From Saccharopolyspora ipomoeae (GTDB taxonomy: Bacteria; Actinomycetota; Actinomycetes; Mycobacteriales; Pseudonocardiaceae): a DNA stretch of 64,000 bases. Each line of letters starts with the position of its first letter. Position 1 is the stretch's first letter. Both the position numbers and the translations under genes were made by a program. The stretch is taken from positions 62,001 to 126,000 of the forward strand of contig NZ_JASAOF010000008.1 of NCBI RefSeq assembly GCF_029952525.1. The letters are read 5' to 3'. Positions 18,160 to 27,555 of this stretch are shown piece after piece. The notes below the pieces were generated by a model that saw only the letters and a list, made by a program, of their open reading frames with translations, was not told the origin of the DNA and ran no database searches.

Positions 18160-18723
18160 TCAGCCGAGGAGGGCGGAGACGAGGGAGTCCTGGACCCAGG
18201 TGAGCCACTGGTAGACGCCGAGGTGCTCGCGGCGGAGGTCGTCCTCCGGCAGCTCGTCGGGCATGTCCTCCTCGACGTCCAGGGCCGTGCCCAGGGCGAG
18301 GCGGACGTCGTTGAGGGCCGTCAGCCAGTTGTCGGCCTGCTCGCTGGTGAGCTTGACCTTGCCGCCCATCGGCGGGCAGGTCTCCAGGATCAGCTGCGCC
18401 GCACCGGTCTTGGCCTCCAGCAGCTCCGGCTCGTGCAGCGACCGCATGGCCCCCGCGGCGTCGGTCTCCTCCTCGTCGGTGTCCCCGGTGACCGGGTCGC
18501 GCCGGTAGAAGTCCGGCAGCAGCCGCGCCACCACCCGGTCCTCCGGCGGTGTCGACGGGCCGGTGCGGATGCCGGTCAGCTCCGCCAGCTCATCCTTGGG
18601 GGCCTCGTCGGCGCGGGCGGTGAGCATGTCCTTGATCTGCCCGACCAGGCCGCGGATGACGGCCGCCTCCTGCTGGGAGAGCTCGGCCTGCACGTGGCCG
18701 TTCTTGCGGGTCCAGCCGTCCAC
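18160..18723 (-). CDS. DUF2017 protein (Rv1332-like)
   Basis: This 187-residue conserved actinobacterial protein has AELSQQEAAVIRGLVGQIKDML near the start, RLLPDFYRRDP in the middle and LGVYQWLTWVQDSLV at the end. It always travels with clpS in this phylum, suggesting a role near protein turnover, but no activity is established. The GTG start follows the clpS TGA with no gap (TGAGTG), so translation is coupled. Confidence 0.85.
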   Translation of the reverse strand: MDGWTRKNGHVQAELSQQEAAVIRGLVGQIKDMLTARADEAPKDELAELTGIRTGPSTPPEDRVVARLLPDFYRRDPVTGDTDEEETDAAGAMRSLHEPELLEAKTGAAQLILETCPPMGGKVKLTSEQADNWLTALNDVRLALGTALDVEEDMPDELPEDDLRREHLGVYQWLTWVQDSLVSALLG

Positions 18724-19017
18724 TCACGAATCCTTCTGCATCGTCGCCCACAAGCCGGCGGAGTGGAGCTTGGCCACGTCGCCCTCGACCTTCTCCTTGG
18801 AACCCGAGGACACCACCGCCCTGCCCTTGTGGTGCACGTCCAGCATCAACTTCGTAGCGTGATCCCGGGAGTACCCGAAGATCTTCTGGAGCACGTAGGT
18901 CACGTAGGACATGAGGTTGACCGGGTCGTTCCAGACCACGGTCACCCACGGCTTGTCCGCAGCGCCTTCGGCGTCCTGCTCGAGTTGCGCGCGCTCGATT
19001 TCAGCGGGCGAGGTCAT
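18724..19017 (-). CDS. clpS: ATP-dependent Clp protease adaptor ClpS
   Basis: The 97-residue adaptor binds N-degron substrates and delivers them to the ClpA/ClpC unfoldase. The signature [34 protein letters not shown] and the acidic N-end-rule pocket residues are present. ATG 19017 fits the family start; longer frames upstream have no match. It is divergent from pncB and coupled to the DUF2017 gene behind it, as in mycobacteria (Rv1331-Rv1332). Confidence 0.95.
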   Translation of the reverse strand: MTSPAEIERAQLEQDAEGAADKPWVTVVWNDPVNLMSYVTYVLQKIFGYSRDHATKLMLDVHHKGRAVVSSGSKEKVEGDVAKLHSAGLWATMQKDS

Positions 19018-19118
19018 GCCCCCATCGTCGCACGGCCCCCTCGGAGCCGTGCCCACCGCACGAACAAATCGGGCCGTCGGTGACCGACTCGCCAGGTCGG
19101 TCCCCCACACGCAGCACG

Positions 19119-19124
19119 TAATCT
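19119..19124 (+). promoter_or_regulatory. Probable -10 box of pncB (leaderless start)
   Basis: TAATCT ends seven bases before the pncB ATG, and the intervening CTCTGGACC gives no real ribosome-binding site. A transcript starting at or next to the ATG is predicted. The 114-bp clpS-pncB gap is divergent and must also hold the clpS promoter, which I could not place. Confidence 0.45.
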
Positions 19125-19131
19125 CTGGACC

Positions 19132-20418
19132 ATGAGCTCTAGCACCGCGCTGCTGACCGACCACTACGAGCTGACGATGTTGGCCAGCGCCCTGCGCGAC
19201 GGCACCGCGCACCGCGAGTGCACGTTCGAGGTCTTCACCCGGCGGCTGCCCAACGGGCGCCGCTACGGCGTCGCCGGTGGCATCGGCCGGCTGCTCGACG
19301 CGGTGGAGAACTTCCGCTTCGGCGACGCCGAGATCGCCCAGCTCGCCGAGCACGGCGTGGTCGACGAGCGGACCCTGGAGTGGCTGCGCGACTACCGGTT
19401 CAGCGGCCAGATCGACGGCTACCCGGAGGGCGAGCTCTTCTTCCCCGGCTCCCCGCTGCTGACGGTGCGCGGCACCTTCGCCGAGGCCGTCGTGCTGGAG
19501 ACCGTGGTGCTGTCGATCCTCAACCACGACAGCGCGATCGCCGCCGCGGCGGCCCGCATGGTCTCGGCCGCCAACGGCCGCCGGATCATCGAGATGGGCT
19601 CGCGCCGCACCCACGAGGAGTCGGCGGTCTCGGCCGCCCGCATCGCCTACCTGGCCGGGTTCACCGCCACCTCCAACCTGGAGGCCGGGCGCCGCTACGG
19701 CATCCCCACCGCAGGCACCGCCGCGCACGCGTTCACGCTGCTGCACGACGACGAGCGCTCGGCGTTCGAATCGCAGATCGCCGCGCTGGGCACCGGCACC
19801 ACGCTGCTGGTCGACACCTACGACATCAGCCGCGGCATCGACCTGGCCGTGGAGGTGGCCGGGACGGGGCTGGGCGCGGTCCGCATCGACTCCGGCGACG
19901 TGGGCGTGCTGGCCCGCCAGGCCCGCGAGCAGCTCGACTCGCTGGGCGCCTCCAACACCCGCGTGGTGGTCTCCGGCGACCTCGACGAGTACGCCATCGC
20001 GTCGCTGCGCGCGGAGCCCGTCGACGGCTACGGCGTGGGAACGTCGCTGGTCACCGGCTCGGGCGCGCCGACCGCGGAGATGGTCTACAAGCTGGTGGAG
20101 GTCGAGGGCCGCCCGGTGGCCAAGCGCAGCTCGCACAAGGAGTCGCGCGGGGGCCGCAAGGCCGCGATCCGCCGCTACAAGGACACCGGCACGGCCGTCG
20201 AGGAGGTCGTGCACCGCGTCGGAGCCGAACCCGAGCTGGGGCCGCACGACCGCCGCCTGCAGATCCCGCTGATCCGCGACGGCAAGCGGGTCGAGGGCCT
20301 GCCGACGCTGGAGCAGGACCGGGAGCGGCTGCGCCGGGCGCTGGTGACCCTGCCGTGGGAGGGCCTGAAGCTGTCCAACGGCGAACCGGCCATCCCGACG
20401 GTCTTCCACGGAGCCTGA
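19132..20418 (+). CDS. pncB: Nicotinate phosphoribosyltransferase
   Basis: The enzyme (428 residues) makes nicotinate mononucleotide from nicotinate, PRPP and ATP in NAD salvage. [16 protein letters not shown] at the N-terminus, [29 protein letters not shown] region residues, [14 protein letters not shown] and [14 protein letters not shown] are family landmarks, with [13 protein letters not shown] near the C-terminus. The homologue is Rv1330c. It lies 41 bp upstream of the nicotinamidase gene, so both salvage steps are probably expressed together. Confidence 0.95.
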   Translation: MSSSTALLTDHYELTMLASALRDGTAHRECTFEVFTRRLPNGRRYGVAGGIGRLLDAVENFRFGDAEIAQLAEHGVVDERTLEWLRDYRFSGQIDGYPEGELFFPGSPLLTVRGTFAEAVVLETVVLSILNHDSAIAAAAARMVSAANGRRIIEMGSRRTHEESAVSAARIAYLAGFTATSNLEAGRRYGIPTAGTAAHAFTLLHDDERSAFESQIAALGTGTTLLVDTYDISRGIDLAVEVAGTGLGAVRIDSGDVGVLARQAREQLDSLGASNTRVVVSGDLDEYAIASLRAEPVDGYGVGTSLVTGSGAPTAEMVYKLVEVEGRPVAKRSSHKESRGGRKAAIRRYKDTGTAVEEVVHRVGAEPELGPHDRRLQIPLIRDGKRVEGLPTLEQDRERLRRALVTLPWEGLKLSNGEPAIPTVFHGA

Positions 20419-20459
20419 CAGTGCGGAAGAATCGGGCGATCCCGTGGAGGTGAGACCCG

Positions 20460-21032
20460 ATGAGCACGGCGCTGATCATCGTCGACGTGCAGAACGACTT
20501 CTGCGAGGGCGGGGCGCTCGCCGTCGCCGGAGGTGCCGGGGTCGCCGCGGCGATCTCGGAGTTCCTGGCTGATTCCGACCACCAGCACGTGGTGGCCACC
20601 CGCGATTACCACATCGACCCGGGCGCGCACTTCAGCGACGATCCGGACTTCGTGCGCTCCTGGCCGAGGCACTGCGTGGCGGGGACGGCGGGCGCGGCGT
20701 TCCACCCGGAGCTCGACGTCGCCCCGGTCACGGCGGTGTTCTCCAAGGGCCAGTACAGCGACGGCTACTCGGGTTTCGAGGGCGTGGACCGCGCGCACCA
20801 GGACCTGGCGACGTGGCTGCGGGACCGGGGCGTGCGCGCCGTCGACGTCGTCGGCATCGCCACCGACCACTGCGTGCGCGCCACCGCGCTGGACGCGGTC
20901 GCGGCCGGGCTGGACACCACCGTGCACCTCCACCTCACCGCGGGCGTGTCGCGCGCGACCGTCGATGAGGCGCTCAAGGACCTCGACGCGGCCGGTACCA
21001 CCCTGCTGGGAGACCCGGTCGTGGTCTCCTGA
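20460..21032 (+). CDS. pncA: Nicotinamidase/pyrazinamidase
   Basis: The 190-residue enzyme deamidates nicotinamide to nicotinate, the substrate of the gene before it. The catalytic triad is Asp9 (IIVDVQNDF), Lys96 ([14 protein letters not shown]) and Cys138 ([14 protein letters not shown]). The metal ligands Asp49, His51, His57 and His71 are all in place, with the same numbering as M. tuberculosis PncA except for Asp9/8. In M. tuberculosis pncA lies elsewhere; here it is placed inside the pncB-dinG pair. Start ATG 20460 has GGAGGTGAG upstream. Confidence 0.96.
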   Translation: MSTALIIVDVQNDFCEGGALAVAGGAGVAAAISEFLADSDHQHVVATRDYHIDPGAHFSDDPDFVRSWPRHCVAGTAGAAFHPELDVAPVTAVFSKGQYSDGYSGFEGVDRAHQDLATWLRDRGVRAVDVVGIATDHCVRATALDAVAAGLDTTVHLHLTAGVSRATVDEALKDLDAAGTTLLGDPVVVS

Positions 21033-21055
21033 CCGATCCCGTCGGGGGCGGGCGG

Positions 21056-21061
21056 TAGATT
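21056..21061 (+). promoter_or_regulatory. Probable -10 box of dinG (leaderless start)
   Basis: TAGATT ends six bases before the GTG at 21068, with only CGCCGG between and no Shine-Dalgarno match. It supports that GTG as the start and a separate transcript from pncA, which ends 36 bases upstream. Confidence 0.4.
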
Positions 21062-21067
21062 CGCCGG

Positions 21068-23221
21068 GTGCCCACCTCTGTCCCGCGCTGGTCCGACCCG
21101 GTCGCGTTCGAGTCCGATGACGCCGACGAGCTCCCGCCGGAGATCGCCGCCGACCTGGAGCGGGCGAGCAGGGGCGGCGACGAGGAGCCGAAGCTCCCGC
21201 TGGCCAAGGCGCGCAAGGACATCCCGGACCTCGCGACCCTGATGAAGGTGGCCGTGGAGGCCGTCGGCGGCGTCCCGCGCGAGGGCCAGGCGCAGATGGC
21301 CGAGGCCGTGGAGCACACCATCACCACCGGCCAGCACCTCGCGGTGCAGGCGGGCACCGGCACCGGCAAGTCGCTGGCCTACCTGGTCCCGGCGATCCGG
21401 CACGCCGTCGCCGACGGCACCACGGTGGTCGTGTCCACCGCGACGATCGCTCTGCAGCGCCAGCTCGTCGACCGCGACCTGCCGCGGCTCTCCGACGCGC
21501 TGGCCGAGACCTTGGGCCGCAGGCCGACTTTCGCGATCCTCAAGGGACGCCGCAACTACCTGTGCCTGAACCGGATCCACGGCAACGCCCCGTCGGAGCC
21601 CGACGAGGACGCGCTGTTCGACGCCTTCGCCGCCTCCGCCCTGGAACGCCAGGTGCAGCGGGTGCAGGAGTGGGCCACCGAGACCGAGACGGGCGACCGC
21701 GACGAGCTGGTGCCGGGCGTGACCGACCAGGCCTGGCGGCAGCTGTCGGTCACCGCCAAGGAGTGCCTGGGCGTGCACCGCTGCCCGGTGGGCACCGACT
21801 GCTTCGCCGAGCGCGCCCGCGCCGAGGCCGGGCGGGCGGACATCGTGGTCACCAACCACGCGCTGCTGGCCATCGACGCCCTCGACGACCGCCCGGTGCT
21901 GCCCGAGCACGACGTGGTGCTGGTGGACGAGGCCCACGACCTGGTCGACCGGGTCACCTCGGCGGCCACCGGCGAGCTCACCGCCGGGGCGGTGAAGCTG
22001 GCGGCCCGCCGCTGCGGCCGCGCCGTCGACGAGGAGACCGCCGACCGCCTCGACGAGGCCGCCGAGGGCCTGGAGCTGGTGCTGGAGGACGCCGCCCCCG
22101 GCAGGCTCGAAGAGCTGCCGGAAGCCCTGGGCGGCGCGCTGGCGGTGGTCCGCGACGCGGCGTGGGCGTGCATCTCGGCGCTGGGGCCCGAGCGCAAGGA
22201 GGACGTCGAGGGCAGCACCGCCCGCAAGCTCGCGCACGCGCTCACCGAGGACGTGCACGACACCGCGGTCCGGCTGCTGGAGGGCTTCGGGGGCGACCAG
22301 CAGCACGACGTCGTGTGGGTCTCCGGCGAGCCGAACCGCCCGAAGGCGGTGCGGGTGGCGCCGATCGGCGTCGGCGGCCTGCTGCGCGAGCGGCTGTTCG
22401 GCCAGCGCACGACGGTCCTGACCTCGGCGACGCTGTCGCTGGGCGGGTCCTTCGACACCCTGGCCCGCCAGTGGGGCCTGCCGCCGGAGCAGCAGGTGGA
22501 GCAGGCCGCCGGGATGGCCACCGCGAAGGAGGCGCCGTCGGACGGCGGCACGCTGAAGTGGACCGGTCTGGACGTCGGATCACCGTTCGAGCACCAGCGC
22601 AGCGGCATCCTCTACATCGCCCGCCACCTGCCGCCGCCGGGCCGCGACGGCCTGCAGCCGCAGGTGCTCGACGAGATCACCGAGCTGGTGCAGGCCGCCG
22701 GCGGCCGGACGCTGGGGCTGTTCTCGTCCCGCCGCGCCGCCGAGCAGGCCGGTGAGGAGCTGCGCAAGCGGCTGTCCACGCCGGTGCTGTGCCAGGGCGA
22801 CGACACGACGGCGCTGCTGGTCAAGCGCTTCGCCGAGGACCCGGAGACCTCGCTGTTCGGCACCCTGTCGCTGTGGCAGGGCGTGGACGTGCCCGGCGAG
22901 TCTCTGCAGCTGGTGATCATGGACCGGATCCCGTTCCCGCGTCCCGACGACCCGCTGGCCTCGGCCCGCCAGCAGCGGATCTCCGAGCACGGCGGCAACG
23001 GCTTCCTCACGGTGGCGGGCACGCACGCCGCGCTGCTGCTCGCCCAGGGCGCGGGGCGGCTGCTGCGCTCGCCGAACGACCGGGGCGTGATCGCGGTGCT
23101 GGACCCGAGGTTGTCGACCGCGCGCTACGGCGGGTTCCTGCGCGCGTCGCTGCCGCCGTTCTGGACCACGCACGATCCCGAGGTGGTCCGGGGTGCGCTG
23201 AAGCGCCTCACCTCCGGTTGA
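21068..23221 (+). CDS. dinG: DinG/XPD-type ATP-dependent DNA helicase
   Basis: The superfamily 2 helicase has 717 residues. Walker A is AGTGTGKSLAYLVPAI near residue 98 and the DEAH box is VLVDEAHDLVDR. Four cysteines placed as in XPD/DinG (one in NYLCLNR, three in KECLGVHRCPVGTDC) would hold a [4Fe-4S] cluster. Late motifs include ATLSLGGSFD, LWQGVDVPGESLQLVIMDRIPF and AQGAGRLLR. DinG unwinds forked DNA, R-loops and similar structures from 5' to 3'. The homologue is Rv1329c, so the conserved block ends here. Confidence 0.93.
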   Translation: MPTSVPRWSDPVAFESDDADELPPEIAADLERASRGGDEEPKLPLAKARKDIPDLATLMKVAVEAVGGVPREGQAQMAEAVEHTITTGQHLAVQAGTGTGKSLAYLVPAIRHAVADGTTVVVSTATIALQRQLVDRDLPRLSDALAETLGRRPTFAILKGRRNYLCLNRIHGNAPSEPDEDALFDAFAASALERQVQRVQEWATETETGDRDELVPGVTDQAWRQLSVTAKECLGVHRCPVGTDCFAERARAEAGRADIVVTNHALLAIDALDDRPVLPEHDVVLVDEAHDLVDRVTSAATGELTAGAVKLAARRCGRAVDEETADRLDEAAEGLELVLEDAAPGRLEELPEALGGALAVVRDAAWACISALGPERKEDVEGSTARKLAHALTEDVHDTAVRLLEGFGGDQQHDVVWVSGEPNRPKAVRVAPIGVGGLLRERLFGQRTTVLTSATLSLGGSFDTLARQWGLPPEQQVEQAAGMATAKEAPSDGGTLKWTGLDVGSPFEHQRSGILYIARHLPPPGRDGLQPQVLDEITELVQAAGGRTLGLFSSRRAAEQAGEELRKRLSTPVLCQGDDTTALLVKRFAEDPETSLFGTLSLWQGVDVPGESLQLVIMDRIPFPRPDDPLASARQQRISEHGGNGFLTVAGTHAALLLAQGAGRLLRSPNDRGVIAVLDPRLSTARYGGFLRASLPPFWTTHDPEVVRGALKRLTSG

Positions 23222-23318
23222 GGCCGACCGGGGTAAAACTGCCCACACTCGCTCCCGCCGCCCGCTCGGCTGCGGGTAGGTTCATCCGGTCGCCGACCTC
23301 GACTGCTGGGAGTCCGCC

Positions 23319-23897
23319 GTGTCCGAACGCCCGTCCTCGCCGGCCGCGAACCTGGCGCGCACCGTGGTGTTCGCCGCCTTCATCGCCGTGCTCGGGATCT
23401 TCCCGGGCTTCTACCTCGCGGGTGCGGCCGTGCCGGTCGTGCTGCAGAACGCGGGCCCGCTGCTGGCGGGAAGCATCCTCGGCGCCCGGCGCGGGACCGC
23501 GTCGGTGCTGCTGTTCGTGGCGCTGACCGCGATCGGCCTGCCGCTGCTGTCCGGCGGGCGCGGCGGCGTCGCCCCGTTCCTCGGCCCCAGCGGGGGTTTC
23601 CTGCTCGGCTGGATCCTGTCGGCGCTGGTCGTGGGCCTGATCGTGCAGCGCTCGGCCAAGCCGGGAATCGGCGTGCTGCTGCTGGCGAACCTCGCCGGTG
23701 TCGCCGCCGACTACCTGATCGGCATCCCGTTCTGGGGCGCGATGATCGGCGACCTGCCGTCGGCGGCGGTGCAATCGCTGGTGTTCCTGCCGGGTGACGC
23801 GGTGAAGCTGGTGGCGGTGTCGCTGATCGCGGTGGCCGTGCACCGGGCGGTGCCGCATGCGCTGCCGGGCGCGGCGCGGCGGCCCGCCGAGGGCTGA
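23319..23897 (+). CDS. bioY: Biotin transporter substrate-binding S component BioY
   Basis: This 192-residue protein has six membrane helices and BioY features: FPGFYLAGAAVPVVLQNAGPLLAG in loop 1-2 and GGRGGVAPFLGPSGGFLLGW. BioY binds biotin in the membrane and works alone or with the BioM ATPase and BioN transmembrane unit, both encoded at the end of this operon. GTG 23319 fits the family start. The 97-bp gap from dinG holds the likely promoter. No BioQ- or BirA-like operator was recognised. Confidence 0.93.
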   Translation: MSERPSSPAANLARTVVFAAFIAVLGIFPGFYLAGAAVPVVLQNAGPLLAGSILGARRGTASVLLFVALTAIGLPLLSGGRGGVAPFLGPSGGFLLGWILSALVVGLIVQRSAKPGIGVLLLANLAGVAADYLIGIPFWGAMIGDLPSAAVQSLVFLPGDAVKLVAVSLIAVAVHRAVPHALPGAARRPAEG

Positions 23898-23898
23898 C

Positions 23899-25164
23899 GT
23901 GCTGCCGATCCTGGGACGCGCCCCCACCTCCGGTGTCGGTGACCTGTCGGGTCCGGAGCTGGCGGAGGCCGCGCACCGGGTCGCCCGCCGGTTGCCGCCG
24001 GGGGCTCGGGTGGCGATCTCGGGATCGGACGAGACGGCCCGGCTGATCGCGTTCCTGGGAGCCGACCTGGCCGGATGCGCCTCGCTGCTGGTCGACCCGG
24101 AGTGGCCGGACCCGGCGGCGGTGCTCGACGACGCCCGCCCGGACGTGCACCTCGACGCCGACGCCGCGCTGGGCGAGGACCTGGGCACCGAGGTCCCGGT
24201 GGGCGACGAGTCGACCCGCTTCTACCTGCCCACGACCTCGGGCAGCACGGGGCGTCCGAAGGTGCTGGTGCGCTCGCGCGGTTCGTGGCTGCGCAGCTTC
24301 ACCGCGCTCGGCGTGCCCCTCGACGCCCGCGACCGGGTGCTGATCCCCGGTCCGCTGAGCTCCTCGCTGTTCCTGTTCGGCGCCCTGCACGCCCTGCACT
24401 GCGGCGCTGACCTGCGACTTCTGGGTCGCTGGTCGGCGCGGGCCGCGGCCGAGGCGGCGCGCGAGGCGACCGCGGTGCACCTGGTCCCCGCTCAGCTGTC
24501 GGCGCTGCTGGCGGTGCTGGAGCACGACGGCGGCGAGTCGGCGTTGCGGCTGGTGATCTGCGGCGGCGCGAAGGTCGACCCCGCGCTGGAGGCTCGCCTC
24601 GCCGAGGCGATCCCGGGATGCCGCCTGGTCGAGTACTACGGCTCGGCGGAGCAGTCGCTGATCGCGGTCCGCCACGACGAGCGGCTGATGCCGGTGGTCG
24701 ACGTGGAGGTCGCCGGCGGGCGGCTGCGGGTGCGCTCCGACCTGGCCTTCGACGGCTACCTGGAGCGCGGCGAACTCGTCCCAGCCGAGTCCGACGGGAC
24801 CGGTGACCGGGCTGTCCAGCGTCCCGACGGCTCGCTGGAGATCCTCGGCCGCGCGGGAGCCGTGATCGACACCGGTGCCCGGCTGGTCGCGGCGGAGGCC
24901 GTGGAGGCCGTGCTGCGCGAGGTCGACGGCGTGCGGGACGTGGTGGTGGCCGCGACCCCGCACCCGCGCTTCGGCGCGCTGGTCACGGCCGTGGTCGAGG
25001 GCGAGGTCCCGGTGCGCGCGCTGCGCGCCCACGCCCGCGAGAGGCTGCACCCGGCCGAGCGCCCGCGCCGCTGGTTGCCGGTCGACGCGCTCCCCCGCAC
25101 CTCCTCCGGCAAGCCCGCCCGCGCGGTGATCGACGAGCGGCTGACCAGCGGAGGCACCCTGTGA
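23899..25164 (+). CDS. Short AMP-forming acyl-CoA synthetase/ligase in biotin-uptake operon
   Basis: The protein has 421 residues, short for the ANL family (about 500), mostly through a reduced N-terminal domain. The P-loop LPTTSGSTGRPKVLVRS, the YYGSAEQS motif, a TGDRA hinge region and LPRTSSGKPAR with the catalytic C-terminal lysine are present. The A8 hinge reads GRAGAVIDTGARLV, lacking the usual aspartate after GR. GTG 23899 starts one base after the bioY stop; its end overlaps the thiolase by four bases. Placement suggests a pimelate or fatty-acyl substrate linked to biotin supply; this is inference. Confidence 0.75.
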   Translation: MLPILGRAPTSGVGDLSGPELAEAAHRVARRLPPGARVAISGSDETARLIAFLGADLAGCASLLVDPEWPDPAAVLDDARPDVHLDADAALGEDLGTEVPVGDESTRFYLPTTSGSTGRPKVLVRSRGSWLRSFTALGVPLDARDRVLIPGPLSSSLFLFGALHALHCGADLRLLGRWSARAAAEAAREATAVHLVPAQLSALLAVLEHDGGESALRLVICGGAKVDPALEARLAEAIPGCRLVEYYGSAEQSLIAVRHDERLMPVVDVEVAGGRLRVRSDLAFDGYLERGELVPAESDGTGDRAVQRPDGSLEILGRAGAVIDTGARLVAAEAVEAVLREVDGVRDVVVAATPHPRFGALVTAVVEGEVPVRALRAHARERLHPAERPRRWLPVDALPRTSSGKPARAVIDERLTSGGTL

Positions 25165-26270
25165 CCCCGGTGATCATCGCAGCGCGCCGCTCCCCGATCG
25201 GCGAGGCGGGCGGCGTCCTGCGCGACGTGGCGGCCGACCGGCTCGCGGCACCGGTGCTGCGCGCGGTGCTCGACGACGCCGGTGTCGAGCGCGTCGACGA
25301 CGTGCTGCTGGGCAACGTCCTCGGCCCGGGCGGCAACCCGGCCCGGGTCGCCGCGCTGCGCGCCGGGCTCGGCGAGTCGGTCCCGGGCATGACGCTCGAC
25401 CGGCAGTGCGCCAGCGGCCTGTCGGCGATCACCACGGCCGCCGCGATGGTCACCGACGACGAGTTCTTCCTGGCCGGAGGCGTGGAGAGCGCCTCCACCG
25501 CCCCGTGGCGGGCCTGGCGGCCGCGCACCGCGACCGAGCCGCCGCGCTTCTACGGGCGCGCCCCGTTCGCCCCGGCCGAGATCGGCGACCCGGACATGGG
25601 CCCGGCCGCCGACCTGGTGGCCGCCGAGGCCGGTGTCGGCCGGGAGCGCCAGGACGCGTTCGCCGCCCGCAGCCACGCCCGCGCGGTCGCCGCCCAGGAC
25701 GCGGGCCGCTTCGACGACGAGCTGGTCAGGATCGGCTCGGCGGCCGGGGACCAGCGGCCCCGGCGCGGTTTCACCCCGGAACGGCTCGCCCGCTTCCGTC
25801 CCGCGTTCACCGCGGAGGGCACGGCGACGGCGGCGAACTCGTGCGGCATCAGCGACGGCGCCGCGGCGGTGCTGATCACCAGCGAGCGGCAGCGCGCGAG
25901 ACTGGGCGTGCCGGGCCTGCGGCTGGTCGGCGCGCGGACCTCGGCGGTGGATCCGAACCGGCTCGGGCTGGGCGCGGTCCCGGCGATGCGCGAGCTGTGC
26001 GAGCGGCACGCGCCCGAGGTCGTGGAGTTCAACGAGGCCTTCGCCGGGCAAGCCCTGGCCTGCTTGGACGCGGCCGGGATCGACGAGGAGCTGGCAGGAC
26101 CGGACGGCGGCGCGATCGCGCTCGGGCACCCGTGGGGCGCGTCGGGCGCGGTGCTGGTGGTCCGGTTGTTCAGCCGGATGGTGCGGCAGGACGGGCCGCG
26201 CTTCGGCCTGGCGGCGCTGTCCTCCGGCGGCGGGCTGGGCGTGGCGACGATGTGGGAGCGAGTGGGTTGA
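25161..26270 (+). CDS. Thiolase-family protein with Ser in place of the second catalytic Cys
   Basis: The protein has 369 residues (family about 390). Nucleophile Cys83 is in LDRQCASGLSAI, the NEAFAGQALAC motif is present, and the catalytic histidine is in GGAIALGHPWGASGA. The last motif, normally CxGGGxG, reads LSSGGGLG, so the acid/base cysteine is Ser354. Degradative or biosynthetic thiolase activity may be weakened or changed. It is coupled by GTGA to the ligase upstream and by TTGA to bioM downstream. An acyl-CoA handling role next to biotin uptake is inferred. Confidence 0.8.
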   Translation: MTPVIIAARRSPIGEAGGVLRDVAADRLAAPVLRAVLDDAGVERVDDVLLGNVLGPGGNPARVAALRAGLGESVPGMTLDRQCASGLSAITTAAAMVTDDEFFLAGGVESASTAPWRAWRPRTATEPPRFYGRAPFAPAEIGDPDMGPAADLVAAEAGVGRERQDAFAARSHARAVAAQDAGRFDDELVRIGSAAGDQRPRRGFTPERLARFRPAFTAEGTATAANSCGISDGAAAVLITSERQRARLGVPGLRLVGARTSAVDPNRLGLGAVPAMRELCERHAPEVVEFNEAFAGQALACLDAAGIDEELAGPDGGAIALGHPWGASGAVLVVRLFSRMVRQDGPRFGLAALSSGGGLGVATMWERVG

Positions 26271-26941
26271 TCGAGTTCGAGGGCGTCGGGCACCGCTACG
26301 ACGAGCGCACCGTGCTGGACGGCGTGGACCTGCGGATCCCGGAGCGGCGGGTGGCGTTCGTCGGGGCCAACGGCTCCGGCAAGTCCACGCTCGCCCGCAC
26401 CATCAACGGCCTGGTGCGCCCCAGTCGCGGCCGGGTTCGCGTCGACGGGCGGGACGTGGCCCGCGAGGGCCGCGAGGTCCGGCGCCGCGTCGGGTTCGTG
26501 TTCACCCACCCCGACAGCCAGATCGTCATGCCCACCGCGGGCGAGGACGTCGCGTTCTCGCTGCGCAAGCAGGGCCTGTCGAAGTCCGAGCGGCAGCGGC
26601 GCGCGGTCGAGGTGCTGGCCCGCCACGGCCTCGACGGCTACGCCGAGCATCCCGCGCACCAGCTCTCCGGCGGCCAGAAGCAGCTGTTGGCGCTGTGCTC
26701 GATGCTGGTGCTGGAACCGGACGTGCTGGTGTGCGACGAGCCGACGACGCTGCTGGACCTGCGCAACAAGCGGCACTTCGCCGAGGTCCTGTCCGGGCTG
26801 GAGCAGCAGGTCGTGCTGGTCACCCACGACCTCGATCTGCTCGACGGCTTCGACCGCGTCATCGTCCTCGACCGGGGCTGCGTCGTCGCCGACGACGTCC
26901 CGGACCGGGCCGTCGGCTTCTACCGGGAGCTGATCGGGTGA
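26267..26941 (+). CDS. bioM: Energy-coupling factor ATPase BioM
   Basis: This 224-residue ABC ATPase has Walker A FVGANGSGKSTLARTI, Q-loop HPDSQIVMPT typical of ECF ATPases, signature LSGGQKQLLALCSML, Walker B VLVCDEPTTLLDL and switch histidine VTHDLDLL. It powers BioY-dependent biotin uptake. TTG 26267 is taken as the start because it overlaps the thiolase TGA (TTGA) and has GGGAG nine bases upstream; GTG 26252 is a possible alternative. It is coupled to bioN by a GTGA overlap. Confidence 0.92.
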   Translation: MIEFEGVGHRYDERTVLDGVDLRIPERRVAFVGANGSGKSTLARTINGLVRPSRGRVRVDGRDVAREGREVRRRVGFVFTHPDSQIVMPTAGEDVAFSLRKQGLSKSERQRRAVEVLARHGLDGYAEHPAHQLSGGQKQLLALCSMLVLEPDVLVCDEPTTLLDLRNKRHFAEVLSGLEQQVVLVTHDLDLLDGFDRVIVLDRGCVVADDVPDRAVGFYRELIG

Positions 26942-27543
26942 ACCCGCTGGGCCTGCACGAACCCGGCACCAGCCCGCTGCACCGGCTCGGCGCGGGCTGG
27001 AAGCTGCTGGCGCTGCTGGTGTTCGCGGTCGTCACGTTCGTGCTGAGCGGCCCGGTGGCGTTGTCGGCGTGCGCGCTGGCGGCGGCCCTGGGCTACGCGC
27101 TGGCCGGGATCCGGCTCCGCCGCGTCTGGCAGCTCGCCCGGGTGCTGCTCCCGCTGGTGGCGATCGTCTTCGCGCTGCAGTGGTGGATGCTCGACCTCGC
27201 CCGGGCCGAGACGATCAGCCTCCGGCTGCTCGCCACCCTCGCCGCGGCGAACCTGTTCACCCTGGTCACCAAGGTCGACGACCTCGTGTCATCGGTGGAG
27301 CGGGCCCTGACCCCGTTCGCCCGCTTCGGCATCCGCCCCGACCGGGTCGGCCTCCTCGTCGGTCTCACGGTCCAAGCCATCGCCACCCTCTCGACCATCG
27401 CCACCCAGGTCAGAGAAGCACAACGAGCGAGAGGAGCCGACCGCTCGCTCCAGGCGTTCGCCATCCCCTTCCTCGTCAGGACCCTCCGCCACGCCGACGA
27501 CCTCGGAGAAGCCCTCACAGCCAGAGGTCTCGACGACGACTGA
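26938..27543 (+). CDS. bioN: Energy-coupling factor transmembrane protein BioN
   Basis: This 201-residue T component (CbiQ family) has HEPGTSPLHRLGAGWKLLALL at the N-terminus, four or five membrane helices, and cytoplasmic coupling helices near REAQRARG and ALTARGLDDD, the two Ala-Arg-Gly motifs that contact the ATPase. It completes the BioYMN biotin transporter. It is the last gene of the bioY operon and ends next to a palindrome array that may act in its 3' region. Confidence 0.92.
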   Translation: MNPLGLHEPGTSPLHRLGAGWKLLALLVFAVVTFVLSGPVALSACALAAALGYALAGIRLRRVWQLARVLLPLVAIVFALQWWMLDLARAETISLRLLATLAAANLFTLVTKVDDLVSSVERALTPFARFGIRPDRVGLLVGLTVQAIATLSTIATQVREAQRARGADRSLQAFAIPFLVRTLRHADDLGEALTARGLDDD

Positions 27544-27555
27544 CTCCCAATGGGA

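Noticed and set aside
26252..26941. Longer bioM start at GTG 26252
   Set aside because: It has no ribosome-binding site, while TTG 26267 overlaps the thiolase stop and has GGGAG at a good distance.
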